26,709 nucleotides of DNA from Alphaproteobacteria bacterium UBA998. Lineage in GTDB: Bacteria > Pseudomonadota > Alphaproteobacteria > Rickettsiales > UBA998. Positions 1 to 7,505 of this stretch are shown in pieces. Within the stretch, counting starts at the first letter, position 1. Every line of letters begins with the position of its first letter. A model generated the notes under the pieces. The model did no database searches. It had not been told where the DNA came from and saw nothing but the letters and a program-made list of their open reading frames with translations. The stretch covers positions 1 to 26,709 of the forward strand of contig DBAY01000058.1 in assembly GCA_002291925.1 (NCBI GenBank). Direction: 5' to 3'. The position numbers and the translations under genes were made by a program.

Positions 1-26
1 GGAAGAATCGTCAAACGTACCCATAT

Positions 27-63
27 GCCCCCACCCCGGCCCTCCCCCTCCTGGGGAGGGGGA
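27..63. repeat. GC-rich palindromic repeat, copy A
   Basis: A C-rich block runs into a short hairpin (CCCTCCCC/GGGGAGGG type arms around a few loop bases). The same unit, with small changes, occurs at 18429-18467 (reverse), 18501-18537 and 26627-26662 (reverse), with a truncated piece at the right edge of the window. The copies share a C5-A-C3-4 block followed by the stem. They lie only between genes, so this is a dispersed intergenic repeat. Its role is unknown. Confidence 0.7.
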
Positions 64-80
64 TATGGGGCTCCGCTTTC

Positions 81-115
81 ACCAGAGACCAGCAACCAGT
101 AACCAGCAACCAACC
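81..115. repeat. Heptanucleotide tandem repeat, five units
   Basis: Five 7-bp units follow one another: accagag, accagca, accagta, accagca and accaacc. Read on the minus strand they fit a GGTnnnT pattern, close to the GGTATTY heptamers at 19901-19928 and 19956-20011. The array sits about 65 bases upstream of the glycosyltransferase start and has no coding sense, since a 7-bp period breaks every frame. Confidence 0.6.
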
Positions 116-178
116 TCCCTTTCCCCTTGGCAATACCGCAGCTGCGAAGTATGGTCTTGCCTCGCTTGAAGGAGGCTT

Positions 179-2605
179 ATGTTTCGTCTGCCCGGCATCG
201 CCACACGGCCTCGCCGCCCCCGCATGATGGACCGCATCAAACGGGCCGCAGCCCTGATATTGAGCGGTTTGCGCCACCTGCCCACTCCGGCGCGCGCGCG
301 CCTGTTCGCGGCGGATAGCCTCTTTCTCTCCACCCGTCGGTTCCTCCTTACCACCAGCCTGCTTGATGCGTGGCGCGACCGCCACGCCAGCACCGAGGGG
401 CTGCACGGCCTGACGCCGCCGCAGAATGCCGAGGAACTCCGCGCCGCCCTGCCCTCCGTGCCCTCCGATGCCCAGTTCGCCGCCCTTCCGGAAGCCTGCC
501 GCCGCGCGGGCGCCATCGTGCATGACGCGCAGGTGGATGTGGTCCTGCCCGCCTACCGCGATTTCGACCAGACGCTGAACGCCATCTACCGCGTACTGCA
601 GACCACGGGCAGCCTGCCGTTTGAGCTTATCGTCATCAATGATTGCGGGCCCGATCCGCAGCTGACGCTGAAGCTGCGCGAGCTCGCCGCCGCCCGTTGG
701 TTCACGCTGATCGAAAATCCGCAGAATCTCGGCTTCGTGCAGACCGTGAACAAGGGCATGCAGATTCACGGCGACCGCGACATCGTACTGCTCAATTCCG
801 ATACGGAAGTGTTCGGCAACTGGCTGGAGCGCCTGCATCGCCACGCCTATGCCAGCAATGCGGTGGGCACCGTCACGCCGCTCTCCAATAACGCGGAAAT
901 CGGCAGCTACCCCTACATGGCGCATGATAATCCCATGGCGCTGGAGATGGAGTACGCCACGCTCGACAAGCTCGCCGCGCAAGCGAACAAGGGGCGCTCC
1001 TGCGAGATGCCCACGGCGGTCGGCTTCTGCATGTTCATCAAGCGCCGCTGCCTGCGCGACATGGGCTTCTTTGATGCGGAAACCTTCGGGCGCGGCTATG
1101 GCGAGGACTATGATTTCTGCCTGCGCGCGCAGAAGCATAGCTGGAAGCACCTGCTGGCCGGTGACGTGTTTGTGCGCCATATCGGCGCCACGTCCTTCGC
1201 CAGCGAGAAAAGTACGCTGGCGAAGCAGGGCCTGAAGAAGCTGCAGGCGCGCTATCCGCATTATGCCGCCGCACTGCGCGAATTCATCAAGGCCGATCCC
1301 GTCCGCCCGCTGCGCCAGCGCCTTGACCTCGCGCGGCTGAAGCATGCGGGCCTGGGCGTGAATATCCTCATGGTCAATCATCGCCGCAGCGGCGGCATCG
1401 ACCGCCATGTGCGCGAGCTCTGCGGCGGCCTGAATGCCGAGGGCGTGGGCACCTACCAGCTCTACCCGTCGGAGGCCAAGGGCGGCGGGCTGCGGCTGGC
1501 GCATGACGCGGTGCCTCACACGCCCAATCTGCATTATTCCATGGAGTATGACCGCGAGGCCTTCTTCGAGGCGATGCTGGAGCTGGGCATTTCGCACGTC
1601 CATATTCACCAGCTGGTCGGCTTCCCGCACCGCACCCTCGATTTCCTCACCGAACTCACGCGCGCGCTCGGCATCCGCTACGATGTAACGCTGCACGATT
1701 ATTTCGCCATCGATCCGCGCATTCACCTTGTGGACGGCGAGGATTTCTACCACGGCGAGCCGGACATCGAGGCGTGGGAGCGCCTGCTGGAGCATACGCC
1801 CTCGCACGCGGAGGGGATGCCGCTCTGGCAATGGCGGCTGCATTTCGGCGCGCTGCTACGCAACGCCCGCCGCGTCTTCGTGCCCGATGCGGACGTGCGC
1901 GAGCGCATGATGCGCTACCTGCCGGATGCGCCCTACACCCTGCGCCCGCACTCGGAGGCCTTCAACGCGGTGCCCCTGCTCACCCGCACGGCACCCAGCC
2001 AGAATGAAGAACTGCGCGTGGCGGTCATCGGCGAGCTTTCCGCCATCAAGGGCTCGCACGTGCTGGCGGGCCTCGCCCGCAACGCAGCGGAGCGGGAACT
2101 GCCGATGCATTTCACCTTGATTGGCGACACCAACCACCCTGAATTACAGGCTGGCACATTCAAAAACGTGACCATCACGGGCGAATACCGTGACGAGGAG
2201 GTGGAGGCTCTGCTGCGCGAGCATCAGCCGCATCTGGTGCTGATTCCCAGCGTCTGGCCAGAAACCTATTGCTACACGCTCTCCATCGCGCTGCGTCATG
2301 GCCTCTACCCGGTGGTGTTTGACCTCGGCGCGCAAGGCCGCCGCGTGAAGGATCTGGGCTTCGGCAGCGCGCTGCCACTGGCCATGGCGAAGGATGCGGC
2401 GGCGCTCAATAATTACCTGATCACGCTGGAGCCGTCCGAAGCCAAAGTGTTACGGCCCGCCGATCAAGCCTATGCGAATTACCGGGATGAGTATTACGGG
2501 CTGGACATGCCGTGGAGCGAGACCGGGGCGAATATGGCAACCGCTTCCAGCACGGCGAAAATGGATGCCGCGCCGATTGATTACCGGGCGTATTCCGTGA
2601 CCTGA
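179..2605 (+). CDS. Two-domain glycosyltransferase (GT2 + GT-B/GT4-like)
   Basis: The 808-residue protein has a GT-A (family 2) domain at about residues 118-345. It starts with a VVLPAY strand (121-126), has an acidic NSDTE motif at 206-210 for the metal and nucleotide-sugar, and a GYGEDYDFCLR block near 307. A second half from about 395 to 770 looks like a GT-B enzyme: a glycine-rich SGGIDRH near 404-410, a VIGELSAIKGS strand near 615 and a PSVWPETYCYTLS acceptor/nucleotide motif near 690, as in GT4. It probably adds sugars to a surface polysaccharide or glycan at the inner face of the membrane; donor and acceptor cannot be told. AAGGAGG precedes the ATG with a short 3-base gap, so the Met pair at residues 16-17 is a possible alternative start. 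There are no other polysaccharide genes beside it. Its stop directly abuts the stop of the opposite gene. Confidence 0.88.
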   Translation: MFRLPGIATRPRRPRMMDRIKRAAALILSGLRHLPTPARARLFAADSLFLSTRRFLLTTSLLDAWRDRHASTEGLHGLTPPQNAEELRAALPSVPSDAQFAALPEACRRAGAIVHDAQVDVVLPAYRDFDQTLNAIYRVLQTTGSLPFELIVINDCGPDPQLTLKLRELAAARWFTLIENPQNLGFVQTVNKGMQIHGDRDIVLLNSDTEVFGNWLERLHRHAYASNAVGTVTPLSNNAEIGSYPYMAHDNPMALEMEYATLDKLAAQANKGRSCEMPTAVGFCMFIKRRCLRDMGFFDAETFGRGYGEDYDFCLRAQKHSWKHLLAGDVFVRHIGATSFASEKSTLAKQGLKKLQARYPHYAAALREFIKADPVRPLRQRLDLARLKHAGLGVNILMVNHRRSGGIDRHVRELCGGLNAEGVGTYQLYPSEAKGGGLRLAHDAVPHTPNLHYSMEYDREAFFEAMLELGISHVHIHQLVGFPHRTLDFLTELTRALGIRYDVTLHDYFAIDPRIHLVDGEDFYHGEPDIEAWERLLEHTPSHAEGMPLWQWRLHFGALLRNARRVFVPDADVRERMMRYLPDAPYTLRPHSEAFNAVPLLTRTAPSQNEELRVAVIGELSAIKGSHVLAGLARNAAERELPMHFTLIGDTNHPELQAGTFKNVTITGEYRDEEVEALLREHQPHLVLIPSVWPETYCYTLSIALRHGLYPVVFDLGAQGRRVKDLGFGSALPLAMAKDAAALNNYLITLEPSEAKVLRPADQAYANYRDEYYGLDMPWSETGANMATASSTAKMDAAPIDYRAYSVT

Positions 2606-4354
2606 TCAGCCGATTCCAAAGAAGGGGACGTCCGGCGAGCTGGCGCGGCCCGTGCCCGGCACAACATCGCCGCCATCAACGCTCGCCACTTGCAAGCTCC
2701 GTGTCAGCTGCTCTCCTTCAATCAACGCGGCAAATTGCTGTTGTGAATCCCCCGGCAGGCTGCTGGTGCGCTGCTGAGTTGGAGCGGGTGCGAGTGCGGG
2801 AAGCGGTGCGTTGAGGGCCGCAAGGATGGCGTCCTCGTGGCGGCGGCGGTCGGCATCATTACCAAGAAACTCCCACATCCGGCTGCCTTCCAACCCCAGG
2901 CGAGAGCGATAGGGCGTTGCTGCGGTTGAAGCAGACTCCTGCGGAGGTGTGGTGGACGCCGTGGTAGCGGGTGTTGCCGGGGCTCCAGCGGGCTGGGCGG
3001 GGCGCGCGGGTGCGGCTGGGCCGGTCGCTGCCGGCTGCGCTTGAGGTTGCGCCGCTGGCTGCGTTTCCCCTTGGCCTTGTTGCGGCTGCCCCTGCCCTTG
3101 TTGCGCGGGGCCGCCCATGCCCTGAAAAAGGCTTTGTGCCAATTCCGGTGCGGCTACCATCAGCAACAGCATCAACAGCATCATACCGGGATTGTTCATG
3201 GCGGAGCCAAGGAAGTTATTCAGCAACCCACGCTGTGCATCTTCTTCGGCCTGCTCTTCGCGCGTGGCAGCGCGGCCACCTCGGTGGGCACCGATGCGTG
3301 ACTGTACACGTGCACGATCCTGTTCATGCAAGCGGCCACGTGCCGTAGCAATTACATTCAGGTCTTCCGCCGTCGCCTCGCCCGCATTGCGCCCGAGGGC
3401 GGTTGTGAGGCGCGTGCGCTGCTCGTCGGAGAGGTTCAGGCGGCGCATGGCGTCATCGCTCAGAAGCCGCGTGCTTTCCCGCTGGTACGCACCGTAGGCT
3501 TCCGGCGCAACACCCAGTTCGGACAGGCGTTTGTTCGGGTCCTGGTTGCGGGAAATCTGGATAGCGGCAGGTGCGCCGAATTTCTGCGCCAGGTGCAGCG
3601 AGCGTTCATTCGTTTCCACGCCTGCCTCGCGCAGCACTTCCTGCTGAATACGCTGCAGATTGGTGAGCGCCACCGAAAGCAGGGCACCGTTATTGCCCTG
3701 CAAATCCCGCTGGAGGCGGTCAGCCTCCTCGCCCCGGTTGCTGGCGCGCAGGCCAGCGAGCGCGGCGTCCTGCGACTCGCGCTCAATCGGGTTCAGATGC
3801 GGGTTGGTGAAGACGAACTGCGTCACTTCGGTACTGGTATTCAGGCGGCGCTCATAATACTGGCGGAAGCCGTCCACGGTCATGCCGTTCAGGTGCGGAT
3901 TGGCGGCCATGACATTGGCATCCACGAGGCTGGAGACCGGCGTATTACCCGGCGCACGCAGCACGCGCGCCGCACCGCCCGCCCCGAAGAAGTGGCCCGC
4001 ATACATCTCGACCGCTGTCGGATCACGCCCGAGGGCTTGCCTCAGGGTCTGTTCGGTACGCGTGGAATATTCAGCGTACGCATGTGCCTGGCTGAAGGGA
4101 TGATCCTTGCCCAGCCGTTCCATTTCTCTGGCGGTCGCAGGGTCATTGGCCCGTATCGAAGCCAGCATCTCGTCATAAGTGCCATTGAGAAACTGGAAAT
4201 ATCCAGAGGCCGTGGAACGTGGGTTGTTATTGGCCCGGCCGTTGCCGCTTTCCACCCCGCCGATGGCAGCGGCCAGCGCAATCTGCTGCGCACTCAGGCC
4301 CCGCTGCGCAAGGACGCGCTGGACGATCTCGGAGGGAGAACCGTTACTTACCAT
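2606..4354 (-). CDS. Lytic-transglycosylase-like protein with disordered C-terminal half
   Basis: The 582-residue product begins with a lysozyme-like SLT fold. The segment GGVESGNG (32-39, with Glu35 as likely catalytic acid), then SGYFQF at 50-55 and a Tyr at 60, matches the E...S-x-x-GYFQ pattern of soluble lytic transglycosylases. A further helical stretch with MYAGHFFGAGGA lies at 117-128. Residues 190-380 are helical and charged, 388-408 is a very hydrophobic methionine/leucine stretch that could span a membrane, and 415-480 is low-complexity Gln/Pro/Ala/Thr. No N-terminal signal peptide is visible, which is odd for a cell-wall enzyme. An AGGT Shine-Dalgarno-like site lies 8 bases before the ATG. 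It follows the M48 gene on the same strand after 94 bp. The transglycosylase assignment rests on short motifs; activity is inferred. Confidence 0.72.
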   Translation of the reverse strand: MVSNGSPSEIVQRVLAQRGLSAQQIALAAAIGGVESGNGRANNNPRSTASGYFQFLNGTYDEMLASIRANDPATAREMERLGKDHPFSQAHAYAEYSTRTEQTLRQALGRDPTAVEMYAGHFFGAGGAARVLRAPGNTPVSSLVDANVMAANPHLNGMTVDGFRQYYERRLNTSTEVTQFVFTNPHLNPIERESQDAALAGLRASNRGEEADRLQRDLQGNNGALLSVALTNLQRIQQEVLREAGVETNERSLHLAQKFGAPAAIQISRNQDPNKRLSELGVAPEAYGAYQRESTRLLSDDAMRRLNLSDEQRTRLTTALGRNAGEATAEDLNVIATARGRLHEQDRARVQSRIGAHRGGRAATREEQAEEDAQRGLLNNFLGSAMNNPGMMLLMLLLMVAAPELAQSLFQGMGGPAQQGQGQPQQGQGETQPAAQPQAQPAATGPAAPARPAQPAGAPATPATTASTTPPQESASTAATPYRSRLGLEGSRMWEFLGNDADRRRHEDAILAALNAPLPALAPAPTQQRTSSLPGDSQQQFAALIEGEQLTRSLQVASVDGGDVVPGTGRASSPDVPFFGIG

Positions 4355-4448
4355 GCTATACGACCTGCAGTTCTATCATGAGGTCAGTATAACAAACGGC
4401 AGTTAACGGATTTATGACACTTCTGTTAAGTTTCCGCTTTTATTAGCC

Positions 4449-5279
4449 TCAAGTTTCCGGCCGAACATTCGGAACAAGCATCTGACCCGCCTTTACTTTC
4501 TGCACAATCTCGTTTTTCGTGTGATCCAGTAGAATATAGCGCTCCGGGTTGGAGGGGTGCGAGCCGGTGAGGAAGGCGCCCTCGGGGTCGGCGGCGGTCA
4601 TGTCGCGCCAGAGTTTGGGGGCTTCGGCGATGTCGAAGCCTGCCAGCGCCATCACGTACAGGCCCACGTAATCCGCCTCGCGCTCGAAATCCGGGGAAAA
4701 AGCGCGGATGCCCTGATCCACCCCCAGATTGCTCAGCGCCCCGCCCGTATTATAACCTTGGCTTGAGGCAATCATGTCGGCAATGGTGCCCAGGGCCAGC
4801 CCGGCCATGGCGTTGCGCTGCTTGGCCTGCACATGGCCCATGATGTTGTGCGCGTATTCGTGCGACAGCACGGTGCCGAGCTTGTCGTTCGTGTTGGCGA
4901 AGCGCATCATCGGCGGCGTCACGAAGATTTCCGTGCCGTTGGCGTAGGCGTTGAGGTTCTTGTGATCATCCGTGCTGAGGCGGATAGTATAGGTGCAGCT
5001 CTGCGGGTCGCGGCCCATGTTGCCGCACAGGGTCTGGCCTGCCTTCACAATGCGCGGCGCGAGGGTGGCGAGGCGCTGCTCCATCTGCGCCAGTTCCTGC
5101 TCGGTGTAAGGGGTGTTCCGGATTTCCTGCCCGCGCTCGGCATAGGCGCGCTGCACGGCCTCTTCCTGCGCCACCGCGCCGGGATCGAAATAGGGCGTCT
5201 GCGTAGTCGGCTGGGCGCATCCGGCCAGCCAGAGTGCCAGAAACAGTGCGCTAAGGGGTTGTTTTCTTGGTGTCTTCAT
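4449..5279 (-). CDS. M48-family metallopeptidase, lipoprotein
   Basis: From the chosen ATG the protein has 276 residues. It begins with a lipoprotein signal ending LAG-Cys21. The zinc site is HEYAH at 140-144, with the third ligand in EREAD (199-203), the standard HExxH plus ExxxD arrangement of M48 proteases. A TGSHPSNPERY motif near 238-248 is also typical of periplasmic M48 members such as BepA/LoiP-type proteins, which deal with misfolded or misassembled outer-membrane proteins. The start at 5279 is favoured over an upstream in-frame ATG because AAGGAGG lies 7 bases before it and the lipoprotein signal follows at once. This start overlaps the end of the DUF2155 gene by 29 bases, so the two are probably translated from one mRNA. 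The exact orthologue cannot be assigned. Confidence 0.9.
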   Translation of the reverse strand: MKTPRKQPLSALFLALWLAGCAQPTTQTPYFDPGAVAQEEAVQRAYAERGQEIRNTPYTEQELAQMEQRLATLAPRIVKAGQTLCGNMGRDPQSCTYTIRLSTDDHKNLNAYANGTEIFVTPPMMRFANTNDKLGTVLSHEYAHNIMGHVQAKQRNAMAGLALGTIADMIASSQGYNTGGALSNLGVDQGIRAFSPDFEREADYVGLYVMALAGFDIAEAPKLWRDMTAADPEGAFLTGSHPSNPERYILLDHTKNEIVQKVKAGQMLVPNVRPET

Positions 5280-5922
5280 CGTCTGCCTCCTTCGTGCCCG
5301 CCTCCTCTTGCTGGGGTGTGCAGCCGAACACAATCACATCATAATAAGGGTGCGCAAGATGGGAGAGCGAGGGGTCCCCCGCCAGCATCCACCCGGCAAA
5401 GACTCGCTCCGCCGTGGCGTGCGGCTTGCGGTCATACACTTCAAGCAGCAGCGCATGCTGCGGGCGCGGCATGGCACCAGCATCGATCACGCAGCGCTCG
5501 GGCATGACTTCCAGTGTCTTGTATTGCACGACGCGGCCCATGGGCACCTGCAGGCGCTGGTTGCGGCCGAGATTCTTGTCGATGACGGCGAGGTCGACGA
5601 TCATGCGCTTGCTGGCGGCCTCGCTGGTGATCTGCGGCACCGGCGGCGGCGTTTGCGTGGGCGGGGTTACCGGCGCGGCTCCCTCCGGCGGCGGAACCGG
5701 CTGCGGCGTGGGATAGGCCGGCGCGGACGGATAGCCCGGGACCGCACCGGGCAGCGGGATCGTAGCGGGCGACTGCGTCGGTGCGGTGGGAGCCTGCCAA
5801 GTGGGCGCCTGCGGCTCGACATAGGGCCGCGCGGGCGCATCCGAAGAAGGCGAAGGCTGCACGAGAATTTGCGCGAGGGCCAGCCCCGGCCAGAGTGCCA
5901 GCGCAGCGAAGGCCGTGCGCAT
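5251..5922 (-). CDS. DUF2155 domain exported protein
   Basis: The 223-residue protein has a cleavable signal peptide (about 18 residues, ending LALA). A proline-rich linker follows to about residue 95, then a C-terminal DUF2155 domain. The domain is recognised from VIDKNLGRNQRLQVPMG, a CVIDAG cysteine segment, LLLEVYD, and the block VFAGWMLAGDPSLSHLAHP followed by YDVIVFGC near the end. DUF2155 proteins are alphaproteobacterial and of unknown function, usually found beside NDUFA12. The ATG at 5922 overlaps the MlaD stop by one base (TGATG); a GTG one codon upstream is also possible. The short acidic tail (EADDEDTKKTTP) is encoded where the M48 gene begins. Confidence 0.85.
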   Translation of the reverse strand: MRTAFAALALWPGLALAQILVQPSPSSDAPARPYVEPQAPTWQAPTAPTQSPATIPLPGAVPGYPSAPAYPTPQPVPPPEGAAPVTPPTQTPPPVPQITSEAASKRMIVDLAVIDKNLGRNQRLQVPMGRVVQYKTLEVMPERCVIDAGAMPRPQHALLLEVYDRKPHATAERVFAGWMLAGDPSLSHLAHPYYDVIVFGCTPQQEEAGTKEADDEDTKKTTP

Positions 5923-6437
5923 CACGGGGTGGATAGCGCGGGCTCGGCCGTCGGTGCGTCTGCTTCCGCCTTGCCGTTCTCTTTATCGACACCGCCGGCG
6001 CTGAACACGAATTTGCCGATCAGCTCCTCGAGGCTTACCGAGGACTGGGTGTATTCGATGCGCTCCCCCTCGCCCAGCATGCGCTCATCCGCGCCCGGCT
6101 GCAGTGAGACGAACTTACCGCCGAGAAGCCCGTCACCGACAATCGAAGCGGCGGTATCCGTCGGCAGCTTCACGTTGTATTCGATGGAAAGGCGGAGTTG
6201 GGCCTGATAGGTATCGGGCCGCAGCAACATGTCGTCAACCACGCCGACTTTGACGCCGCCGATGCGGACATCGCTGCCGCGGCTGACGCCGGTGGCATTG
6301 CTGAAATCCGCGGTGACATGGTAGCCGCCTTGCGCTTCCTGCCGCAGGTCGCTGTTCTGGTATGCAAAGGCAACGAAGCCCCCGGCGATGACGAGCACCA
6401 CGGCCCCCATGATCGTCTCGATGGCGTTGCGCTGCAT
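5922..6437 (-). CDS. mlaD: MlaD-like MCE-domain protein
   Basis: The 171-residue protein has one N-terminal membrane anchor (about residues 9-27) and a single MCE domain (about 38-115) with the GVSRGSDVRIGGVKVG and GDGLLGGKFVSLQPG signatures. MlaD forms a hexameric ring in the periplasm that passes phospholipids between the inner-membrane MlaFE(B) ABC complex and the outer membrane. The tail after 145 is short and polar. The start is the ATG at 6437, since the anchor follows directly and a GGAAGAGG purine run precedes it; the frame stays open upstream but there overlaps NDUFA12. No mlaE or mlaF is in the window, so its partners must be elsewhere. It lies 20 bp after NDUFA12 and overlaps the DUF2155 start by one base. 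Confidence 0.88.
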   Translation of the reverse strand: MQRNAIETIMGAVVLVIAGGFVAFAYQNSDLRQEAQGGYHVTADFSNATGVSRGSDVRIGGVKVGVVDDMLLRPDTYQAQLRLSIEYNVKLPTDTAASIVGDGLLGGKFVSLQPGADERMLGEGERIEYTQSSVSLEELIGKFVFSAGGVDKENGKAEADAPTAEPALSTP

Positions 6438-6457
6438 GGCCTCTTCCCCCTTGGTCG

Positions 6458-6817
6458 TTATTCGCCCGGCGTCCACGCCTGATAGTCGGCGGCCGTGGCG
6501 GCGCGGTCGGCGCCCTTGCGGATATGGCCGGGCGGCAGGTACGCCCCCGCCGTGCCCGACAGGTTGGGCACATGTTCCCTCTCCCACGCATAATGCGGGG
6601 TTTGCAGCTCGCTCGGCAGCTGGTCGATGGTGTGGTGCAGCCACGCATTCCACAGCGGCGGCACCTTGGAGGGCTCGGCCACGCCCTTGTACATCACCCA
6701 GCGGCGCGAACGCTGGCCGGGCTTCGCCTTTTTCTCGGTGAAATAGCGGTTGCCGAACGCGTCCGTGCCGACATGGCGGCCGGTGAGGAAGGTGCTGATT
6801 TTCGTGCCGGTGGTCAT
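6458..6817 (-). CDS. NADH:ubiquinone oxidoreductase NDUFA12-family subunit
   Basis: The 119-residue protein matches the NDUFA12/B17.2 family. It has a GTDAFGNRYFTE motif at 17-28, RRWVMYKG at 38-45, a PPLWNAWLHHT block at 53-63 and a PHYAWEREHVPNLSGT segment. The family is an accessory subunit of respiratory complex I, inherited by mitochondria from alphaproteobacteria, and faces the cytoplasm. It is the first gene of the tight cluster with MlaD and DUF2155. No Shine-Dalgarno sequence is visible; instead a good promoter ends 7 bases before the ATG, so the mRNA may start at the initiation codon. Confidence 0.92.
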   Translation of the reverse strand: MTTGTKISTFLTGRHVGTDAFGNRYFTEKKAKPGQRSRRWVMYKGVAEPSKVPPLWNAWLHHTIDQLPSELQTPHYAWEREHVPNLSGTAGAYLPPGHIRKGADRAATAADYQAWTPGE

Positions 6818-6824
6818 GAGAGCC

Positions 6825-6853
6825 GTTATAGGTAGCGCCGCATCACTTTACAA
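6825..6853 (-). promoter_or_regulatory. Sigma-70 promoter for NDUFA12, probably leaderless
   Basis: On the minus strand a TTGTAA -35 box (6848-6853) and a TATAAC -10 box (6825-6830) are separated by exactly 17 bases. The -10 ends 7 bases before the NDUFA12 ATG, so transcription would begin at or next to the A of the start codon. Confidence 0.6.
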
Positions 6854-6880
6854 TAGAAATTGGCCGCGCCGGTGCCCGTG

Positions 6881-6906
6881 GGCTACAGTACAGGCGCAGT
6901 GTAGCC
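6881..6906 (-). terminator. Hairpin after the small membrane-protein pair
   Basis: GGCTACA and TGTAGCC form a 7-bp stem around 12 bases, just downstream of the 63-residue membrane protein and upstream of the NDUFA12 promoter. There is no T-run after it, so it may be a weak or Rho-assisted end, or an RNA stability element. Confidence 0.35.
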
Positions 6907-6929
6907 GGGCTGACCACACTGGCGGGGTG

Positions 6930-7121
6930 TTACTTGTCGCGGTCCATCAGTTTCTTCAAGCCGATATAATCCGCGGCGAAAAGGAAAAAGGCCGCGGCAA
7001 CGGCTAGCCCCTCCCGGTCGCTCACCTGCCAAATGATGAGGCCAAATGCTGCGGAGACCAACGCGGAGAGCACAAGGTAGCGCGGCAGTTTTTCCGGGTC
7101 GAGCAAGGGGTCGGGTCGCAT
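6930..7121 (-). CDS. Small two-helix membrane protein, unknown
   Basis: This 63-residue protein has two hydrophobic segments (about 14-32 and 38-56), a proline/acidic N-terminus and a charged KKLMDRDK end. I do not recognise a family. Its ATG lies one base after the stop of the 89-residue membrane protein, so the two are almost certainly translated together and may work as a pair. Confidence 0.7.
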   Translation of the reverse strand: MRPDPLLDPEKLPRYLVLSALVSAAFGLIIWQVSDREGLAVAAAFFLFAADYIGLKKLMDRDK

Positions 7122-7122
7122 G

Positions 7123-7392
7123 TCAGCGCTCCGGCGGGGTGACGTCCGCCATCAGGACGCCGCTCTTCGTGAAATGCCGGCGCAGGATGGCGTAAGCCGC
7201 CAGCCCGGCCACGCCAATGGCCCCGCCGATGCCCACCGCCATATCCGCCCGGTACGTGATGAGGTAGATCATCAGCGCCGTCAGCGGCGCCACCACGGAC
7301 GCCTCCAGCCGCAGCAGCTTCAGCAGCAGGCGGGCATTGGCAGCTTTGAGTTCAGGGCGGGATTTGTGGCGCATCACGTTCTCATGAATCAT
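7123..7392 (-). CDS. Small membrane protein, unknown
   Basis: The 89-residue protein has a basic N-terminus (about 1-30) that looks cytoplasmic and amphipathic, then two hydrophobic segments (about 33-50 and 52-70) and a polar tail. No family is recognised. AAGG lies 7 bases before the ATG at 7392; an internal ATG six codons later is also possible. It is divergent from the prepilin-like gene and is followed after one base by the 63-residue membrane protein. Confidence 0.68.
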   Translation of the reverse strand: MIHENVMRHKSRPELKAANARLLLKLLRLEASVVAPLTALMIYLITYRADMAVGIGGAIGVAGLAAYAILRRHFTKSGVLMADVTPPER

Positions 7393-7471
7393 AAAGAAGC
7401 CTTTTCTTTTTACCGTCAGACACCTGCATATCCTACTCGAAATCTACACATCACCTGAAATACGCAATTAA

Positions 7472-7477
7472 TACAAT
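7472..7477 (+). promoter_or_regulatory. Possible -10 box for the prepilin-like gene
   Basis: TACAAT lies in an AT-rich stretch 28 bases before the ATG, in the 113-bp divergent gap. No convincing -35 box stands at the right distance, so this is tentative. Confidence 0.25.
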
Positions 7478-7505
7478 TTTAAAGAGGTGCTGCTAATCTC
7501 AGCAT

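Noticed and set aside
11..1843. A 610-codon open frame opposite the glycosyltransferase
   Set aside because: It is antisense to a gene with clear domain motifs, has no recognisable domain, and is the usual by-product of high GC codon use.
3326..4381. A 351-codon open frame opposite the transglycosylase-like gene
   Set aside because: No domain or ribosome site; the minus-strand frame has the SLT motifs and a ribosome site.
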